Source: Nocardia sp. SYP-A9097
Lineage (GTDB): Bacteria > Actinomycetota > Actinomycetes > Mycobacteriales > Mycobacteriaceae
DNA length: 64,000 bases
Direction of reading: 5' to 3'
NCBI RefSeq assembly: GCF_009649815.1
Contig: NZ_WJIC01000033.1
Span: 1-64,000 of the forward strand
In this document: piece by piece, positions 51,881-61,009 of the stretch
How the letters are laid out: each line of letters begins with the position of its first letter
Numbering within the stretch: the first letter of the stretch is position 1
Made by a program: the position numbers and the translations under genes
Notes under the pieces: generated by a model
The model's input: the letters and a program-made list of their open reading frames with translations, nothing else
Database searches by the model: none
Told to the model about the DNA's origin: nothing

Positions 51881-51911
51881 CGGCGGTCTCCTCCCGAATA
51901 AGACCGCAGAA

Positions 51912-52361
51912 TCAGTCTTCGTCGTCGGTGTCGTCGTCGGCCTTGTACGGGTCGACATCGCCGGCGTAATTGGCGTTCACCGCGACTTGAGCGACACGAG
52001 CGTCGGCGGCGCGGGCGCGCGCCAGCAGCTCCTCCATCTCCTTCGCGGCGGTCGGAACCATATCGAGCTTGAACGACAGGATGGGGGTGAATTTCACCCC
52101 GGTACCGGCGCCGACCTTGGAACGGAGAATGCCCTTGGCCTTCTCCAAACCCGCAGCGGCTTCGGTGTAGTCGGGTTCGGTGTCGAGGGTCTCCCCCATC
52201 ACCGTGTAGTAAACGGTGGCTTCCCGCAGATCACCGGTCATCTTGGTATCGGTGACCGTGACGAAACGCAGTCGCGGATCCTTGATCTCGTACTCGATGG
52301 CCGTGGCCACGATCGAGGAGATCCGCTTGGCGAGTCGGCGTGCCCTGGCCTGATCCACCAT
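51912..52361 (-). CDS. rbfA: 30S ribosome-binding factor A
   Basis: RbfA binds immature 30S subunits and helps 16S 5' end maturation. The 149-residue protein has a KH-like fold with ARRLAKRISSIVATAIEYEIKDPRLRFVTVTDTKMTGDLREATVYYTV and GAGTGVKFTPILSFKLDMVPTAAKEMEELLARA, plus an acidic tail. I chose the ATG at 52361 since AGGAGG lies 8 nt upstream; an ATG two codons earlier is too close. It lies between DUF503 and nrnA. Confidence 0.96.
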   Translation of the reverse strand: MVDQARARRLAKRISSIVATAIEYEIKDPRLRFVTVTDTKMTGDLREATVYYTVMGETLDTEPDYTEAAAGLEKAKGILRSKVGAGTGVKFTPILSFKLDMVPTAAKEMEELLARARAADARVAQVAVNANYAGDVDPYKADDDTDDED

Positions 52362-52387
52362 GGTCATGCCCTCCTCACTGGATAGAT

Positions 52388-52690
52388 TCAGTCTTCGGGT
52401 CCGAAAACGCGGCGGCGGACCGCCAGCAACTGTAACTCCGGACGATTGGCGACATGCCGTTCGCACTTGTCCAGTACTTCGGTCAAGTGGTTCATGCCGT
52501 AGCTGACCATGGCCACACCGACCATTGTCCGGCGATATCGGTCATGATCTCCGCCCTCGGTGACACTCACCTCGAACCGTTTCAGGTCGGCGATTATCGG
52601 GCGGAGGATGGAGCGCTTCTCCTTCAGTGAATGCACATCACCGAGAAGTATGTCGAACTCGAGCGCTCCAACAAACAGTTTTTCAGTCAT
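52388..52690 (-). CDS. DUF503 family protein
   Basis: A 100-residue protein starting MTEKLFVGALEFDILLGDVHSLKEKRSILRPIIADLKRFEVSVTEGGDHDRYRRTMVGVAMVSYGMNHLTEVLDKCERHV. The DUF503 signature (LKEKRS, D..RR..VG) is complete. It is regularly found between infB and rbfA in actinobacteria, suggesting a ribosome or RNA link, but the function is unknown. The ATG at 52690 begins the family match. Confidence 0.9.
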   Translation of the reverse strand: MTEKLFVGALEFDILLGDVHSLKEKRSILRPIIADLKRFEVSVTEGGDHDRYRRTMVGVAMVSYGMNHLTEVLDKCERHVANRPELQLLAVRRRVFGPED

Positions 52691-52772
52691 GTATTGCGCA
52701 CGCACTTACATCGAATGACCGGCGCGCTCCACGGCGTGCGCACGAGTGCGCCGGATTCTGTTGGTACACAAC

Positions 52773-52808
52773 CCTTGCCGGGTCGAGATCACTCCCGACC
52801 CGGCAAGG
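52773..52808 (-). terminator. Strong hairpin downstream of infB
   Basis: CCTTGCCGGGTCG pairs perfectly (13 bp) with CGACCCGGCAAGG around a 10-nt loop, 11 bp after the infB stop. No T-tract is present. It separates the infB transcript from DUF503-rbfA-nrnA, implying a separate promoter for those genes. Confidence 0.7.
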
Positions 52809-52819
52809 TCGTTGTACTA

Positions 52820-55800
52820 CTAGTCGCGCGGCTTCTCGCGGAGCTCGTAAGCCTCGACGATGTCGCCCTCGCGAATGTCGTTGTAGGTCAACGTCATACC
52901 GCATTCGTAGCCTTCACGAACCTCGGTGGCGTCATCCTTCTCGCGACGCAGCGAAGCAATCGTCACCGTCTCCGCGACAACGACGTTGTCACGCAGCAGG
53001 CGCGCCTTGGCATTGCGCTTGACCGAGCCGGAGGTAACCCAGCAACCGGCGATATTGCCGAACTTGGAGGAGCGGAAGATCTGGCGGATTTCCGCCCGAC
53101 CCAGCTCGACCTCTTCGTAGATCGGCTTGAGCAGACCCTTGAGGGCCTTCTCGATCTCGTCGATCGCCTGGTAGATGACCGAGTAGTAGCGAATATCCAC
53201 GCCTTCGCGGTTTGCCAGCTCGGTCGCCTTGCCCTCGGCACGGACGTTGAATCCGATGATGATCGCGTTCGAGGCCGACGCCAGGTTGACGTTGGTCTCG
53301 GTGACGCCACCGACACCGCGGTCGATGACGCGCAGACGCACCTCTTCGCCGACATCGATACCGAGCAGCGCCTCTTCGAGGGCCTCGACGGTACCGGAGT
53401 TGTCGCCCTTGAGGATCAGGTTCAGCTCCGAAGTCTCCTTCAGAGCGGCATCCAGATCTTCCAGGGAGATCCGCTTGCGGCTGCGCGCGGCCAGGGCGTT
53501 GCGCTTGCGAGCGTTGCGGCGATCGGCGATCTGACGCGCGATCCGGTCTTCCTCGACCACGAGCAGGTTGTCGCCTGCACCCGGCACCGAGGTGAAACCG
53601 ATGACCTGGACGGGCCGCGACGGCATGGCCGCCACGACATCGTCGCCGTGCTCGTCGACCATGCGGCGCACACGACCGTAGGCGTCGCCCGCCACGATCG
53701 AGTCACCCACGCGCAGCGTGCCGCGCTGGATGAGGACGGTGGCGACCGGGCCACGACCGCGGTCCAGGTGGGCTTCGATGGCCACACCCTGCGCGTCCAT
53801 GTCCGGGTTGGCACGCAGATCCAGCGTGGCATCCGCGGTCAGCACGACAGCCTCGAGCAGCGACTCGATATTGGTGCCCTGCTTGGCCGAGATGTCGACG
53901 AACATGGTCTCGCCGCCGTACTCCTCGGCGACCAGACCGTATTCGGTCAGCTGCTGGCGAATCTTCTGCGGATTCGCGCCTTCCTTGTCGATCTTGTTGA
54001 CCGCCACCACGATCGGCACATCTGCGGCCTGCGCGTGGTTGATGGCCTCCACCGTCTGCGGCATGACGCCGTCGTCGGCCGCGACCACGAGGATCGCGAT
54101 ATCGGTGGCCTTGGCACCACGGGCACGCATGGCGGTGAACGCCTCGTGACCCGGGGTATCGATGAAGGTGATGAGCCGGTCGAGCTGGTTGACGTGCGTC
54201 AGCACCTGGTAGGCGCCGATGTGCTGGGTGATACCGCCGGCTTCGCCCTCGCGGACGTTCGCCTGACGGATGGTGTCCAGCAGTCGGGTCTTACCGTGGT
54301 CGACGTGACCCATGACGGTCACGACCGGCGGACGGATCTGCAGATCGTCCTCGTCGCCCTCGTCCTCGCCGTAGGTGAGGTCGAAGTTGGCGAGCAGCTC
54401 GCGGTCCTCGTCCTCCGGGGAGACGACATGAACCACGTAGTTCATCTCGCCACCGAGCAGCTCGAGGGTCTCCTCGTTCACCGACTGGGTAGCGGTGACC
54501 ATCTCACCGAGGTTGAACAGCGCCTGCACCAGCGCGGCCGGGTTGGCACCGATCTTGTCGGCGAAGTCGGACAGCGACGCGCCACGGGCGAGACGGATGA
54601 TCTCGCCGTTACCGCGCGGCAGCCGCACATTGGCGACGGGCGCCTGCATGTTCTCGTACTCGGCGCGCTTCGCCCGCTTCGACTTACGACCCTTACGGGG
54701 CGCGCCACCGGGACGACCGAAGGCACCCGCGGCACCGCCACGACCACCACCGGAACCGGGACGACCGCCACCGCCGCCACCGGGACGACCGCGGAAACCA
54801 CCCGCTGCCGCACCACCGGCACCCGGAGCGCCGCCACCACCGGTACCCGGGGCACCGCCCTGGCCACCGCGGTACGGACCACCGGCACCGGCCGGACGAC
54901 CCGCACCGCCACCGGGACGCGGACCACCCTGACCCGGACCACCGGGACGACCGCCGGGAGCCGGACGCGCAGCACGCGACGGCATGGCACCCGGGTTCGG
55001 ACGAGGAGGCATGGAGCCGGGGCTCGGACGCGGACCACCGGGACGGGGACCGCCCTGACCTGCGGCCGGACGCGGACCACCCTGACCGGGAGCCGGACGA
55101 CCGGCACCACCGGGACGCGGACCACCCTGACCCTGACCACCCTGACCCTGACCCGGGCGCGGGCCCTGGCCGGGACCCGGACGCGGGCCACCCTGACCCG
55201 GAGCCGGACGGGGACCGCCCTGACCGGGGGCCGGACGCGGCGCGGGACGCTCGGGAGCGGAGGAGAAGGGGTTGTTACCGACGCGCGGGGCCTTCGGACC
55301 CGGCTTCGGACCACCCGGACGCGGCGCGCCACCCTGCGCCGGAGCGCCGGACTGCTGAGCCGGACGCGGCGCGGGCTGAGCCGGACGCGGGGCACCCGGG
55401 GTCGGGCGCTGACCCTGCTGCTGCGGTGCGGGCGCCGCGGCCGGAGCCTCGGAAGCCGCTGCGGGAGCAGGGGTTTCGACTACTGGCGGCTTCGGCGCGG
55501 GACCCGGCTTGATCGCCGGACCCGGACGCACGGCCGGGGTTGCGGCACTGGCGGCCGGAGCAATCTGCTCGGGCGCGGCCGGAGCCTTGGGTGCGGCCGG
55601 AGCCGGGGCGGGAGCCGCCGGGACCGGTGCGGACGGACGGGGCGCGCCGGGACGGGGTCCCGAGGTGGCGCCGGGGGTCGGCTTGGCAGCCGGACGCGGC
55701 GACTGACCGCCGGGGGTGCCGGATGCCGGCTTTGCGGTGCCATTGGCCGGGGTGCTCTTCGGCGTCATGGACTCACGCAGGCGACGTGCGACGGGGGCCT

Positions 55801-55918
55801 CCACCGTCGACGACGCGGACTTCACGAACTCGCCCTGCTCCTTGAGCCTTGCGAGTAGTTCCTTGCTGGTAACACCGAGTTCTTTCGCCAACTCGTGCAC
55901 GCGGGCCTTGCCTGCCAC
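52820..55918 (-). CDS. infB: Translation initiation factor IF-2
   Basis: The 1032-residue factor is longer than the E. coli form because of its linker. Domains: first IF2_N (about 1-50: AGKARVHELAKELGVTSKELLARLKEQG), a Pro/Gly/Ala/Arg linker of about 360 residues (60-420), second IF2_N (about 440-500), the GTPase domain with VTVMGHVDHGKTRLL (G1), GITQHIGAYQV, DTPGHEAFTAMR (G3) and NKIDKEGA (G4), then the beta barrels and C2 fMet-tRNA binding domain. The GTG at 55918 is chosen over one four codons upstream because AGGAG lies at better spacing. Operon rimP-nusA-ylxR-infB. Confidence 0.97.
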   Translation of the reverse strand: MAGKARVHELAKELGVTSKELLARLKEQGEFVKSASSTVEAPVARRLRESMTPKSTPANGTAKPASGTPGGQSPRPAAKPTPGATSGPRPGAPRPSAPVPAAPAPAPAAPKAPAAPEQIAPAASAATPAVRPGPAIKPGPAPKPPVVETPAPAAASEAPAAAPAPQQQGQRPTPGAPRPAQPAPRPAQQSGAPAQGGAPRPGGPKPGPKAPRVGNNPFSSAPERPAPRPAPGQGGPRPAPGQGGPRPGPGQGPRPGQGQGGQGQGGPRPGGAGRPAPGQGGPRPAAGQGGPRPGGPRPSPGSMPPRPNPGAMPSRAARPAPGGRPGGPGQGGPRPGGGAGRPAGAGGPYRGGQGGAPGTGGGGAPGAGGAAAGGFRGRPGGGGGGRPGSGGGRGGAAGAFGRPGGAPRKGRKSKRAKRAEYENMQAPVANVRLPRGNGEIIRLARGASLSDFADKIGANPAALVQALFNLGEMVTATQSVNEETLELLGGEMNYVVHVVSPEDEDRELLANFDLTYGEDEGDEDDLQIRPPVVTVMGHVDHGKTRLLDTIRQANVREGEAGGITQHIGAYQVLTHVNQLDRLITFIDTPGHEAFTAMRARGAKATDIAILVVAADDGVMPQTVEAINHAQAADVPIVVAVNKIDKEGANPQKIRQQLTEYGLVAEEYGGETMFVDISAKQGTNIESLLEAVVLTADATLDLRANPDMDAQGVAIEAHLDRGRGPVATVLIQRGTLRVGDSIVAGDAYGRVRRMVDEHGDDVVAAMPSRPVQVIGFTSVPGAGDNLLVVEEDRIARQIADRRNARKRNALAARSRKRISLEDLDAALKETSELNLILKGDNSGTVEALEEALLGIDVGEEVRLRVIDRGVGGVTETNVNLASASNAIIIGFNVRAEGKATELANREGVDIRYYSVIYQAIDEIEKALKGLLKPIYEEVELGRAEIRQIFRSSKFGNIAGCWVTSGSVKRNAKARLLRDNVVVAETVTIASLRREKDDATEVREGYECGMTLTYNDIREGDIVEAYELREKPRD

Positions 55919-56022
55919 TGCTCTCCTCACTGAGAGGTCGAGCGCGGCAACCCTTTTGGGATGGCCCGCACGACCTCAGATTATTTCCGACGGCCGATCA
56001 TCGTTGGTGCTTCACGGTGTGC

Positions 56023-56358
56023 TCATGAGTGCTCGTGCCTGTTCTCTACGTAATGCTCCAGGGCTGAGATATCCAGATGTCCGGACACTCGTAGTGCTCT
56101 GCCGAATGCTCGGCGCCGAACTGCTTGGCTCAAACAAGACGAAGCGGGGTGCAACCAGGCACCCCGTCCGGGCAGTCTGTGCCGCGGATCGGGAACGACC
56201 ACAGTTTCCTGTGCCACGATTCGCAACAGTTCGACGGTCAACTCGCGTTCACGGCATCCGATGCAGGTCCGCATGGGTTCCGATCTTGATTTCACCCGTG
56301 CAGCGCGCAAAGAAGCCGAGGACTCGCGCTGAGCCTGAGTCCACTCTACCGCTGCCAT
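56023..56358 (-). CDS. YlxR (DUF448) family RNA-binding protein
   Basis: About 111 residues from the ATG at 56358, which has GGAG 8 nt upstream. The family core is MRTCIGCRERELTVELLRIVAQE followed by DPRHRLPGRGAWLHPASSCLSQAVRRRAFGRALR. YlxR sits between nusA and infB in most Gram-positives and has been linked to RNA and to regulation. Residues 1-28 of this start are not conserved, so a GTG at 56295 or the ATG at 56274 could be the true start. Confidence 0.82.
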   Translation of the reverse strand: MAAVEWTQAQRESSASLRAARVKSRSEPMRTCIGCRERELTVELLRIVAQETVVVPDPRHRLPGRGAWLHPASSCLSQAVRRRAFGRALRVSGHLDISALEHYVENRHEHS

Positions 56359-56473
56359 GTCCCGATCTCCGCATCCGTACCCCCTGGAAGTTACCAAGCT
56401 GTCATCCAGGGGGTCTGTTTCACAAATCTCGGGACGGACCGGGCCGGAGGGCTCCGGCAAGATCAACCCCTAT

Positions 56474-57502
56474 TCAGCTCCGGTGCGCCTCGGAGCGCAC
56501 CGAACCGGCCACATCAGGGGCCGCATCACTGCGAATGTCGATTCGCCAGCCCGTGAGACGGGCGGCGAGCCGGGCATTCTGGCCTTCCTTGCCGATGGCG
56601 AGGGAGAGCTGGAAGTCCGGCACCACGACGCGCGCGGCACGCGCGTCCGGGTCGACGATGGTGACGGATACAACTTTCGACGGGGACAGTGCATTCCCGA
56701 CGAAAGTGGCGGGATCGTCGGCGAAGTCGATGATGTCGATCTTCTCGCCGGCGAGCTCGCTCATCACATTGCGCACGCGCTGACCCATCGGGCCGATGCA
56801 GGCGCCCTTGGCGTTCACGCCCGAGACGGTGGATCTGACCGCGATCTTGGAGCGGTGCCCGGCCTCGCGGGCCACGGCCACGATCTCGACCGAGCCGTCC
56901 GCGATCTCCGGGACCTCGAGCGCGAAGAGGCGGCGCACGAGGTTCGGATGGGTACGCGAGAGGGTGATCTGCGGGCCGCGGGGGCCACGCGAGACGCCGA
57001 CCACGTAGCACTTGATGCGGTCGCCGTGCTCATAGGTTTCGCCGGGCACCTGCTCGGCGGGCGGGATGACACCCTCCGCGCCGTGCGCCTCGCTGCCGAT
57101 GCGGACCACGATGGTGCCGCGGGCGTTCATCCGGGCATCGCGCTGCACGACGCCGCCGACGATATCGCCCTCGTGAGTTGCGAAGTCGCCGAAGGACTTC
57201 TCGTTCTCGGCGTCACGCAGCCGCTGCAGTACGACCTGGCGGGCGGTGGTGGCGGCGATGCGGCCGAAACCCTCGGGGGTGTCGTCCCATTCGGAGATCA
57301 TGTTGCCGTCGGCGTCGACCTCGCGGGCCATGACGCGGACGGTGCCGGTCTTCTGGTTGATGTCGATACGGGCGGTGGGCTGATGCCCCTCGGTGTGCCG
57401 GTAGGCGGTGAGCAACGCGGACTCGATCGCGGAGATCACGGTCTCCATCGAGATCCCCTTGTCGGCGACAATCGCGCGCAAGGCTTCGATTTCGATGTTC
57501 AT
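56474..57502 (-). CDS. nusA: Transcription termination/antitermination factor NusA
   Basis: NusA binds RNA polymerase and RNA during pausing, termination and antitermination. The 342-residue protein has the N-terminal domain (ALRAIVADKGISMETVISAIESALLTAYRH), S1 (EGDIVGGVVQRDARMNARGTIVVRIG), KH1 (ISRTHPNLVRRLFALEVPEI) and KH2 (IGPMGQRVRNVMSELAGEKIDIIDF, LAIGKEGQNARLAARLTGW). As in other actinobacteria it lacks the C-terminal acidic repeats of E. coli NusA. It overlaps rimP by 4 bp (ATGA). Confidence 0.97.
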   Translation of the reverse strand: MNIEIEALRAIVADKGISMETVISAIESALLTAYRHTEGHQPTARIDINQKTGTVRVMAREVDADGNMISEWDDTPEGFGRIAATTARQVVLQRLRDAENEKSFGDFATHEGDIVGGVVQRDARMNARGTIVVRIGSEAHGAEGVIPPAEQVPGETYEHGDRIKCYVVGVSRGPRGPQITLSRTHPNLVRRLFALEVPEIADGSVEIVAVAREAGHRSKIAVRSTVSGVNAKGACIGPMGQRVRNVMSELAGEKIDIIDFADDPATFVGNALSPSKVVSVTIVDPDARAARVVVPDFQLSLAIGKEGQNARLAARLTGWRIDIRSDAAPDVAGSVRSEAHRS

Positions 57503-58173
57503 TCCACGATCCCTTCGGTCGGTGAATCGGATACTGCTGCTTCGTCTTCTACTTCGTCTTCTACTTCTTCGACGTCGTCTGGTTCTTCGACGTCGTCACC
57601 CAGGGGGACCTCCTGCGCACCGGGCTGGGGACGGCCCGGGGCTACTCCCCCCGCGAGCTCGAGTTCGGCGGCTCCGGGTGGTGAGAACTCCACCTGGACC
57701 ACGGCGAACTCGATATCGGCCAGCGGCACCGTCACCCGGTGTGGATTCCGCTTACCGCCGAGGACCAGCGCCACCTCCTGCTCGGTGGTGACACCGACGC
57801 GCGCCTCGAAACGCGGTTTGCCCTTCTCCTCCGGCGATTGCACACCGGTGCGGAGAGTGACCTTCACTTTGCGGCCCCGTGCGCGCCGCCAGTGGCGTAG
57901 CTCGGTCAGGGGTCGGTCGATGCCGGGGGTGGTGACCTCCAGCAGGTAGGGGGTATCGCCGAAGTCGCCTGCCTCGTCGAGGATTTCCGAGATGTCCGAA
58001 CTCAGGTCCGCGACGGCGTCCAGTGGGGCTGCTTCGTCGCTGTCGACCGTCACCTTCACCTTGGCATGCGCCGTACCGGCAGCCGAAATCGAAACGCCTT
58101 CGAGGTCGAATCCCCGGCGTTCGACGAGCTCAGCAACTAGCTGGCTCACCCTTTCCTCGGTCGGCATCGGCAT
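57499..58173 (-). CDS. rimP: Ribosome maturation factor RimP
   Basis: RimP assists 30S assembly and S12 incorporation. The 224-residue protein has the N-terminal KH-like domain (ERVSQLVAELVERRGFDLEGVSI) and the C-terminal Sm-like barrel (TTPGIDRPLTELRHWRRARGRKVKVTLR, VTVPLADIEFAVVQVEF), extended by a very acidic Glu/Asp/Val tail (about 180-224). The ATG at 58173 has AGGAG 9 nt upstream. It is the first gene of the rimP-nusA-ylxR-infB operon. Confidence 0.95.
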   Translation of the reverse strand: MPMPTEERVSQLVAELVERRGFDLEGVSISAAGTAHAKVKVTVDSDEAAPLDAVADLSSDISEILDEAGDFGDTPYLLEVTTPGIDRPLTELRHWRRARGRKVKVTLRTGVQSPEEKGKPRFEARVGVTTEQEVALVLGGKRNPHRVTVPLADIEFAVVQVEFSPPGAAELELAGGVAPGRPQPGAQEVPLGDDVEEPDDVEEVEDEVEDEAAVSDSPTEGIVE

Positions 58174-58497
58174 GTGGGGCGGCTCCTGGTTCAGTTGACG
58201 GATTGAGTTGTCGTGCGGTGCTGCTCGAGTTTCCGGTGAATTTACGCACCAGAGGTCTAGCGTAACGCGCGGAAAGAGTGTAAAGGACCAGCCGATGTTC
58301 TCGACTACGGCATGGGCGGCGCTGCCGGGCGGCGGCGTGTTGGCTGCCGACGCGCCCGTATCGGCAACGTATCGATCGAGTTCACAGCCTATCCGACGGC
58401 CCTGACGGCGGAAGTGCGCTCGGATGGCTGGCACCATGTACCCGTGCCCAGCAGTCTGAGCGGCCCTATGGCCGGCGCCCGATCTCACAGGACGCTC
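58174..58497. promoter_or_regulatory. Divergent region between rimP and a lipoprotein gene
   Basis: A 324-bp gap with no other gene. It must hold the rimP operon promoter on the reverse strand and the lipoprotein promoter on the forward strand. A reverse-strand TTTACA (58284-58279) is the only -35-like hexamer I noticed, and I could not pair it with a convincing -10. Confidence 0.3.
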
Positions 58498-59004
58498 ATG
58501 CCCGAGCCTCCCGGTTCCTTCGTGGACCGCCGTGCGGTGCTGCGCCTCGCCGGGGGTGGGGTGCTGGCCGTCGCCGCCGTGAGCGCGCTGACGGCCTGCA
58601 CGAAGGAGCACCCGCCGGAGTTGCCGGATCCCCTACTGGCGCAAGAGGAGTCGGCGCGCACCGATGCCGTGAGCGCGCAGGCCGCCATTGCCACCAACCC
58701 GGACAAGGCCGGCGTATTGCAGACCATCGCGACGCAGCGCGGTGCGCACGCCGATGCCCTGCGGGCCGAAATCGACCGCGCCATAGGCACTTACGGCGAC
58801 GGCACCACCCCGAGCAAGCGGGCCGCCCCACCCACCCCCGCCGCGCCCATACCGCCGCTCGCGGTGAGCCAACTGCACACCAGCCTGAGCCAGGCGCAAC
58901 GGTCGGCCGCGGACCTCTCGATCCAACTCTCCGGTTACCGTGCGGGCCTGCTGGGTTCGATCAGCGCTTCCTGTGCCACCCAGGCGGGAGTCCTACTCAC
59001 ATGA
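58498..59004 (+). CDS. Tat-type lipoprotein, Rv2843-like
   Basis: A 168-residue protein starting MPEPPGSFVDRRAVLRLAGGGVL. The twin-arginine motif DRRAVL and the lipobox ALTAC suggest Tat export and lipidation at Cys34. The mature part is Ala/Pro rich with helices (SEARTDAVSAQAAIATNPDKAGVLQTIATQRGAHADALRAEIDRA) and no known domain. It overlaps the DUF4439 gene by 4 bp; in mycobacteria Rv2843 and Rv2844 are adjacent in the same way, and both may form one ferritin-like unit split over two genes. The ATG at 58498 is uncertain: GTG 58444 is possible. Confidence 0.75.
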   Translation: MPEPPGSFVDRRAVLRLAGGGVLAVAAVSALTACTKEHPPELPDPLLAQEESARTDAVSAQAAIATNPDKAGVLQTIATQRGAHADALRAEIDRAIGTYGDGTTPSKRAAPPTPAAPIPPLAVSQLHTSLSQAQRSAADLSIQLSGYRAGLLGSISASCATQAGVLLT

Positions 59005-59435
59005 CCCTCCCCGATCAGCAGGCGCTCACCGATGCCCTGAGCGCCGAATACGCCGCTGTCTACGCCTACGGCGTAATAGCCGCCTACGCCAACAACGACC
59101 GCGGCAAATACGTCTCCGAATGCACCGCCGCGCACCGTGCTCGCCGCGACGCCACCATCGACACCCTGAAGACGCTGGGATCCACCGTCCCCGCCCCCGC
59201 CGCGGCCTACACCACCCCCTTCACGGTCGACGACCCCATCCCGGCCGCGAAGCTGGCGGTAACCGTCGAATCCGATACGGCGGCGGCCTGGCGCTCCGCC
59301 CTGGAGCGCGCCGACACCCCGGAAATCCGCCGCATCGCCCTCGACGCCCTCACCGAATCCGCTCTCCGCGAAGCCACTTGGAACACCATCCTCGGCAACA
59401 ATCCCCCCACCACCGCATTCCCCGGCCAATCCTGA
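59001..59435 (+). CDS. DUF4439 ferritin-like protein
   Basis: A 144-residue four-helix protein starting MTLPDQQALTDALSAEYAAVYAYGVIAAYANNDRG, with DATIDTLKTLG and SALREATWNTILG further on. DUF4439 has a ferritin-like fold; the acidic metal ligands (AEY, E in SECTAAHRARRD) are partly present. Coupled by ATGA to the upstream lipoprotein gene. Function unknown; iron or oxidative-stress roles are guesses from the fold. Confidence 0.8.
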   Translation: MTLPDQQALTDALSAEYAAVYAYGVIAAYANNDRGKYVSECTAAHRARRDATIDTLKTLGSTVPAPAAAYTTPFTVDDPIPAAKLAVTVESDTAAAWRSALERADTPEIRRIALDALTESALREATWNTILGNNPPTTAFPGQS

Positions 59436-59475
59436 TCTCGGAGTCGGAGTTCGAATTCGTCGGCGCACCTTCGTG

Positions 59476-59493
59476 ATTCCCGTTCGCGGGAAT
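59476..59493 (+). terminator. Short UUCG hairpin after the DUF4439 gene
   Basis: ATTCCCG - TTCG - CGGGAAT forms a 7-bp stem with a stable UUCG tetraloop, 40 bp after the stop. A plausible but short terminator. Confidence 0.4.
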
Positions 59494-59574
59494 AGCGGTA
59501 GGGTTGGCCGGACGCGGCTTTGGTGCGATCTTTTTGCCGCGCAATTCAATTCCGGTGATATTCGAGGAGAGACT

Positions 59575-60984
59575 GTGGCGGTTGATGCTGCCCGGGAAGA
59601 AAAAGCACTGCGCGAGTTGACGAATCGCCTGGTAGATCGGTATGGCGAGGAGCATTCGGTCGAGCGGGTCGAGGCTGTGGTGGGGGCAGTCCGGCAGCGG
59701 TTCGACGGGCATAAGGTGCGCGATTTCATTCCCATTTTGATCGAGCGGATTGCGCGGCGAGAGCTGACTCCGGTCGAGGCGGAAAATAGTGCGGAAGAAG
59801 CGAATACGGTTAATTCGCAAGCAATTCCATTGGGGGACAATTCGAATTCGGCCAGTGGTCATCTGTTCGACACCTTGGACCGGCTGGGGGTGAGCCGGCG
59901 GACCGCCCTGGTGGGTGCGGCGGCAGCCGTGGTGGCCGTGGTCGGGGTGGTTGCCGTTATCGCTGTGCAGCAACCGGATTCGGCGCCCGTTGCCGCGGCG
60001 CCGGGCGGATTGACCACGGTGCGCGGGGTGGTGGGATCGGAGAAGATGGCGTTCTTCGAGGACTCGCGGGTGGCGGATGCGTTGGCCAGGCACGGGGTGA
60101 AGGTGGAGGTGGATCCGGCCGGATCGCGGCAGATCGCCACCTCGGTGGACCTGGGCAAGTACGACTTCGCCTTCCCGTCCAGTTCGGCTGCGGCGGAGCG
60201 GATTCAGCGGCTGAAGGGTGTGAGCGGCAAGTACACGCCGTTCTCCTCCCCCATGGCGATCGCCACCTTCCGGCCGATCGTCGATCTGCTCACCGCCGCC
60301 GGGGTCGTGAAGCCCGGTCCGGCACCGGCTTTCGACATCGAGAAGTATCTGGCGCTGGCCGAACGCGGGGTGCAGTGGGATCAGCTGGAGGGCAACACCA
60401 CCTACCCGGTGCGAAAGAACGTGCTGGTGGGCACCACCGATCCGCGCACGTCGAACTCGGCTGCCATGTACCTGGCGGTGACGGCGTACGTCGCCAATGA
60501 CAACACCATCGTGCGCGGCGGCAAAGCCGAAGACTATGCGGTGTCCCGCATTTCGCGGCTGTTCACCCGGCAGGGTTACACCGAGAACAGCACCGACGGG
60601 CCGTTCAAGGAGTATCTGGCCGGCGGTATGGGGCAGACGCCCATGGTGTGGATCTACGAGGCCCAGTACGTGGACGCGGCGGTGCACAACCAGTTGAAGC
60701 CGGACATGGTGCTCATGTACCCGTCACCGACGGTGGTCTCCCAGCACACGGTGGTGCCGCTGAACGACAAGGGCGACACCATCGGCAAGCTGCTCTCCAC
60801 CGATCCGGAGCTGCAGCGGCTGGCGGCCGAGCACGGCTTCCGGCCGAACGATGTGAGCCTGTTCACGAAAGTCACTGCCGAACATCAGGTTCCGGTCGTC
60901 CCGAATCTCATCGACGTGGTCGATCCGCCCAACTACGACACGCTCGAGCATCTGCTCGACGGCGTCGCCAAGGCGTTCAACTAG
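59575..60984 (+). CDS. Membrane-anchored solute-binding-like protein with N-terminal three-helix domain
   Basis: A 469-residue protein from the GTG at 59575 (GAGGAG 5 nt upstream). Residues 10-64 (LRELTNRLVDRYGEEHSVERVEAVVGAVRQRFDG, then KVRDFIPILIERIARREL) match the three-helix bundle dimerisation domain often found beside low-molecular-weight protein tyrosine phosphatases. A linker (66-105) and one membrane helix (111-131) precede an extracytoplasmic domain (about 148-465) of solute-binding type with GSEKMAFFEDSRVADALARHGVKVEVDPAGSRQIATSV and FDIEKYLALAERGVQWDQL. The orientation puts the helical domain in the cytoplasm. No ABC permease is adjacent. Function unknown. Confidence 0.7.
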   Translation: MAVDAAREEKALRELTNRLVDRYGEEHSVERVEAVVGAVRQRFDGHKVRDFIPILIERIARRELTPVEAENSAEEANTVNSQAIPLGDNSNSASGHLFDTLDRLGVSRRTALVGAAAAVVAVVGVVAVIAVQQPDSAPVAAAPGGLTTVRGVVGSEKMAFFEDSRVADALARHGVKVEVDPAGSRQIATSVDLGKYDFAFPSSSAAAERIQRLKGVSGKYTPFSSPMAIATFRPIVDLLTAAGVVKPGPAPAFDIEKYLALAERGVQWDQLEGNTTYPVRKNVLVGTTDPRTSNSAAMYLAVTAYVANDNTIVRGGKAEDYAVSRISRLFTRQGYTENSTDGPFKEYLAGGMGQTPMVWIYEAQYVDAAVHNQLKPDMVLMYPSPTVVSQHTVVPLNDKGDTIGKLLSTDPELQRLAAEHGFRPNDVSLFTKVTAEHQVPVVPNLIDVVDPPNYDTLEHLLDGVAKAFN

Positions 60985-61009
60985 AGGGCATGGGCCGGAA
61001 CCACCGCCC

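Noticed and set aside
54670..55740. A CRISPR-like or minisatellite array
   Set aside because: The periodic sequence is codon-level repetition in the Pro/Gly-rich IF-2 linker, in frame, with no spacer structure.
52631..55858. A 1075-codon open frame antisense to infB
   Set aside because: It is the mirror of the IF-2 gene, which has clear domains in its own frame. Long antisense frames arise from high GC at third positions; the translated product is Arg/Thr/Gly low complexity.
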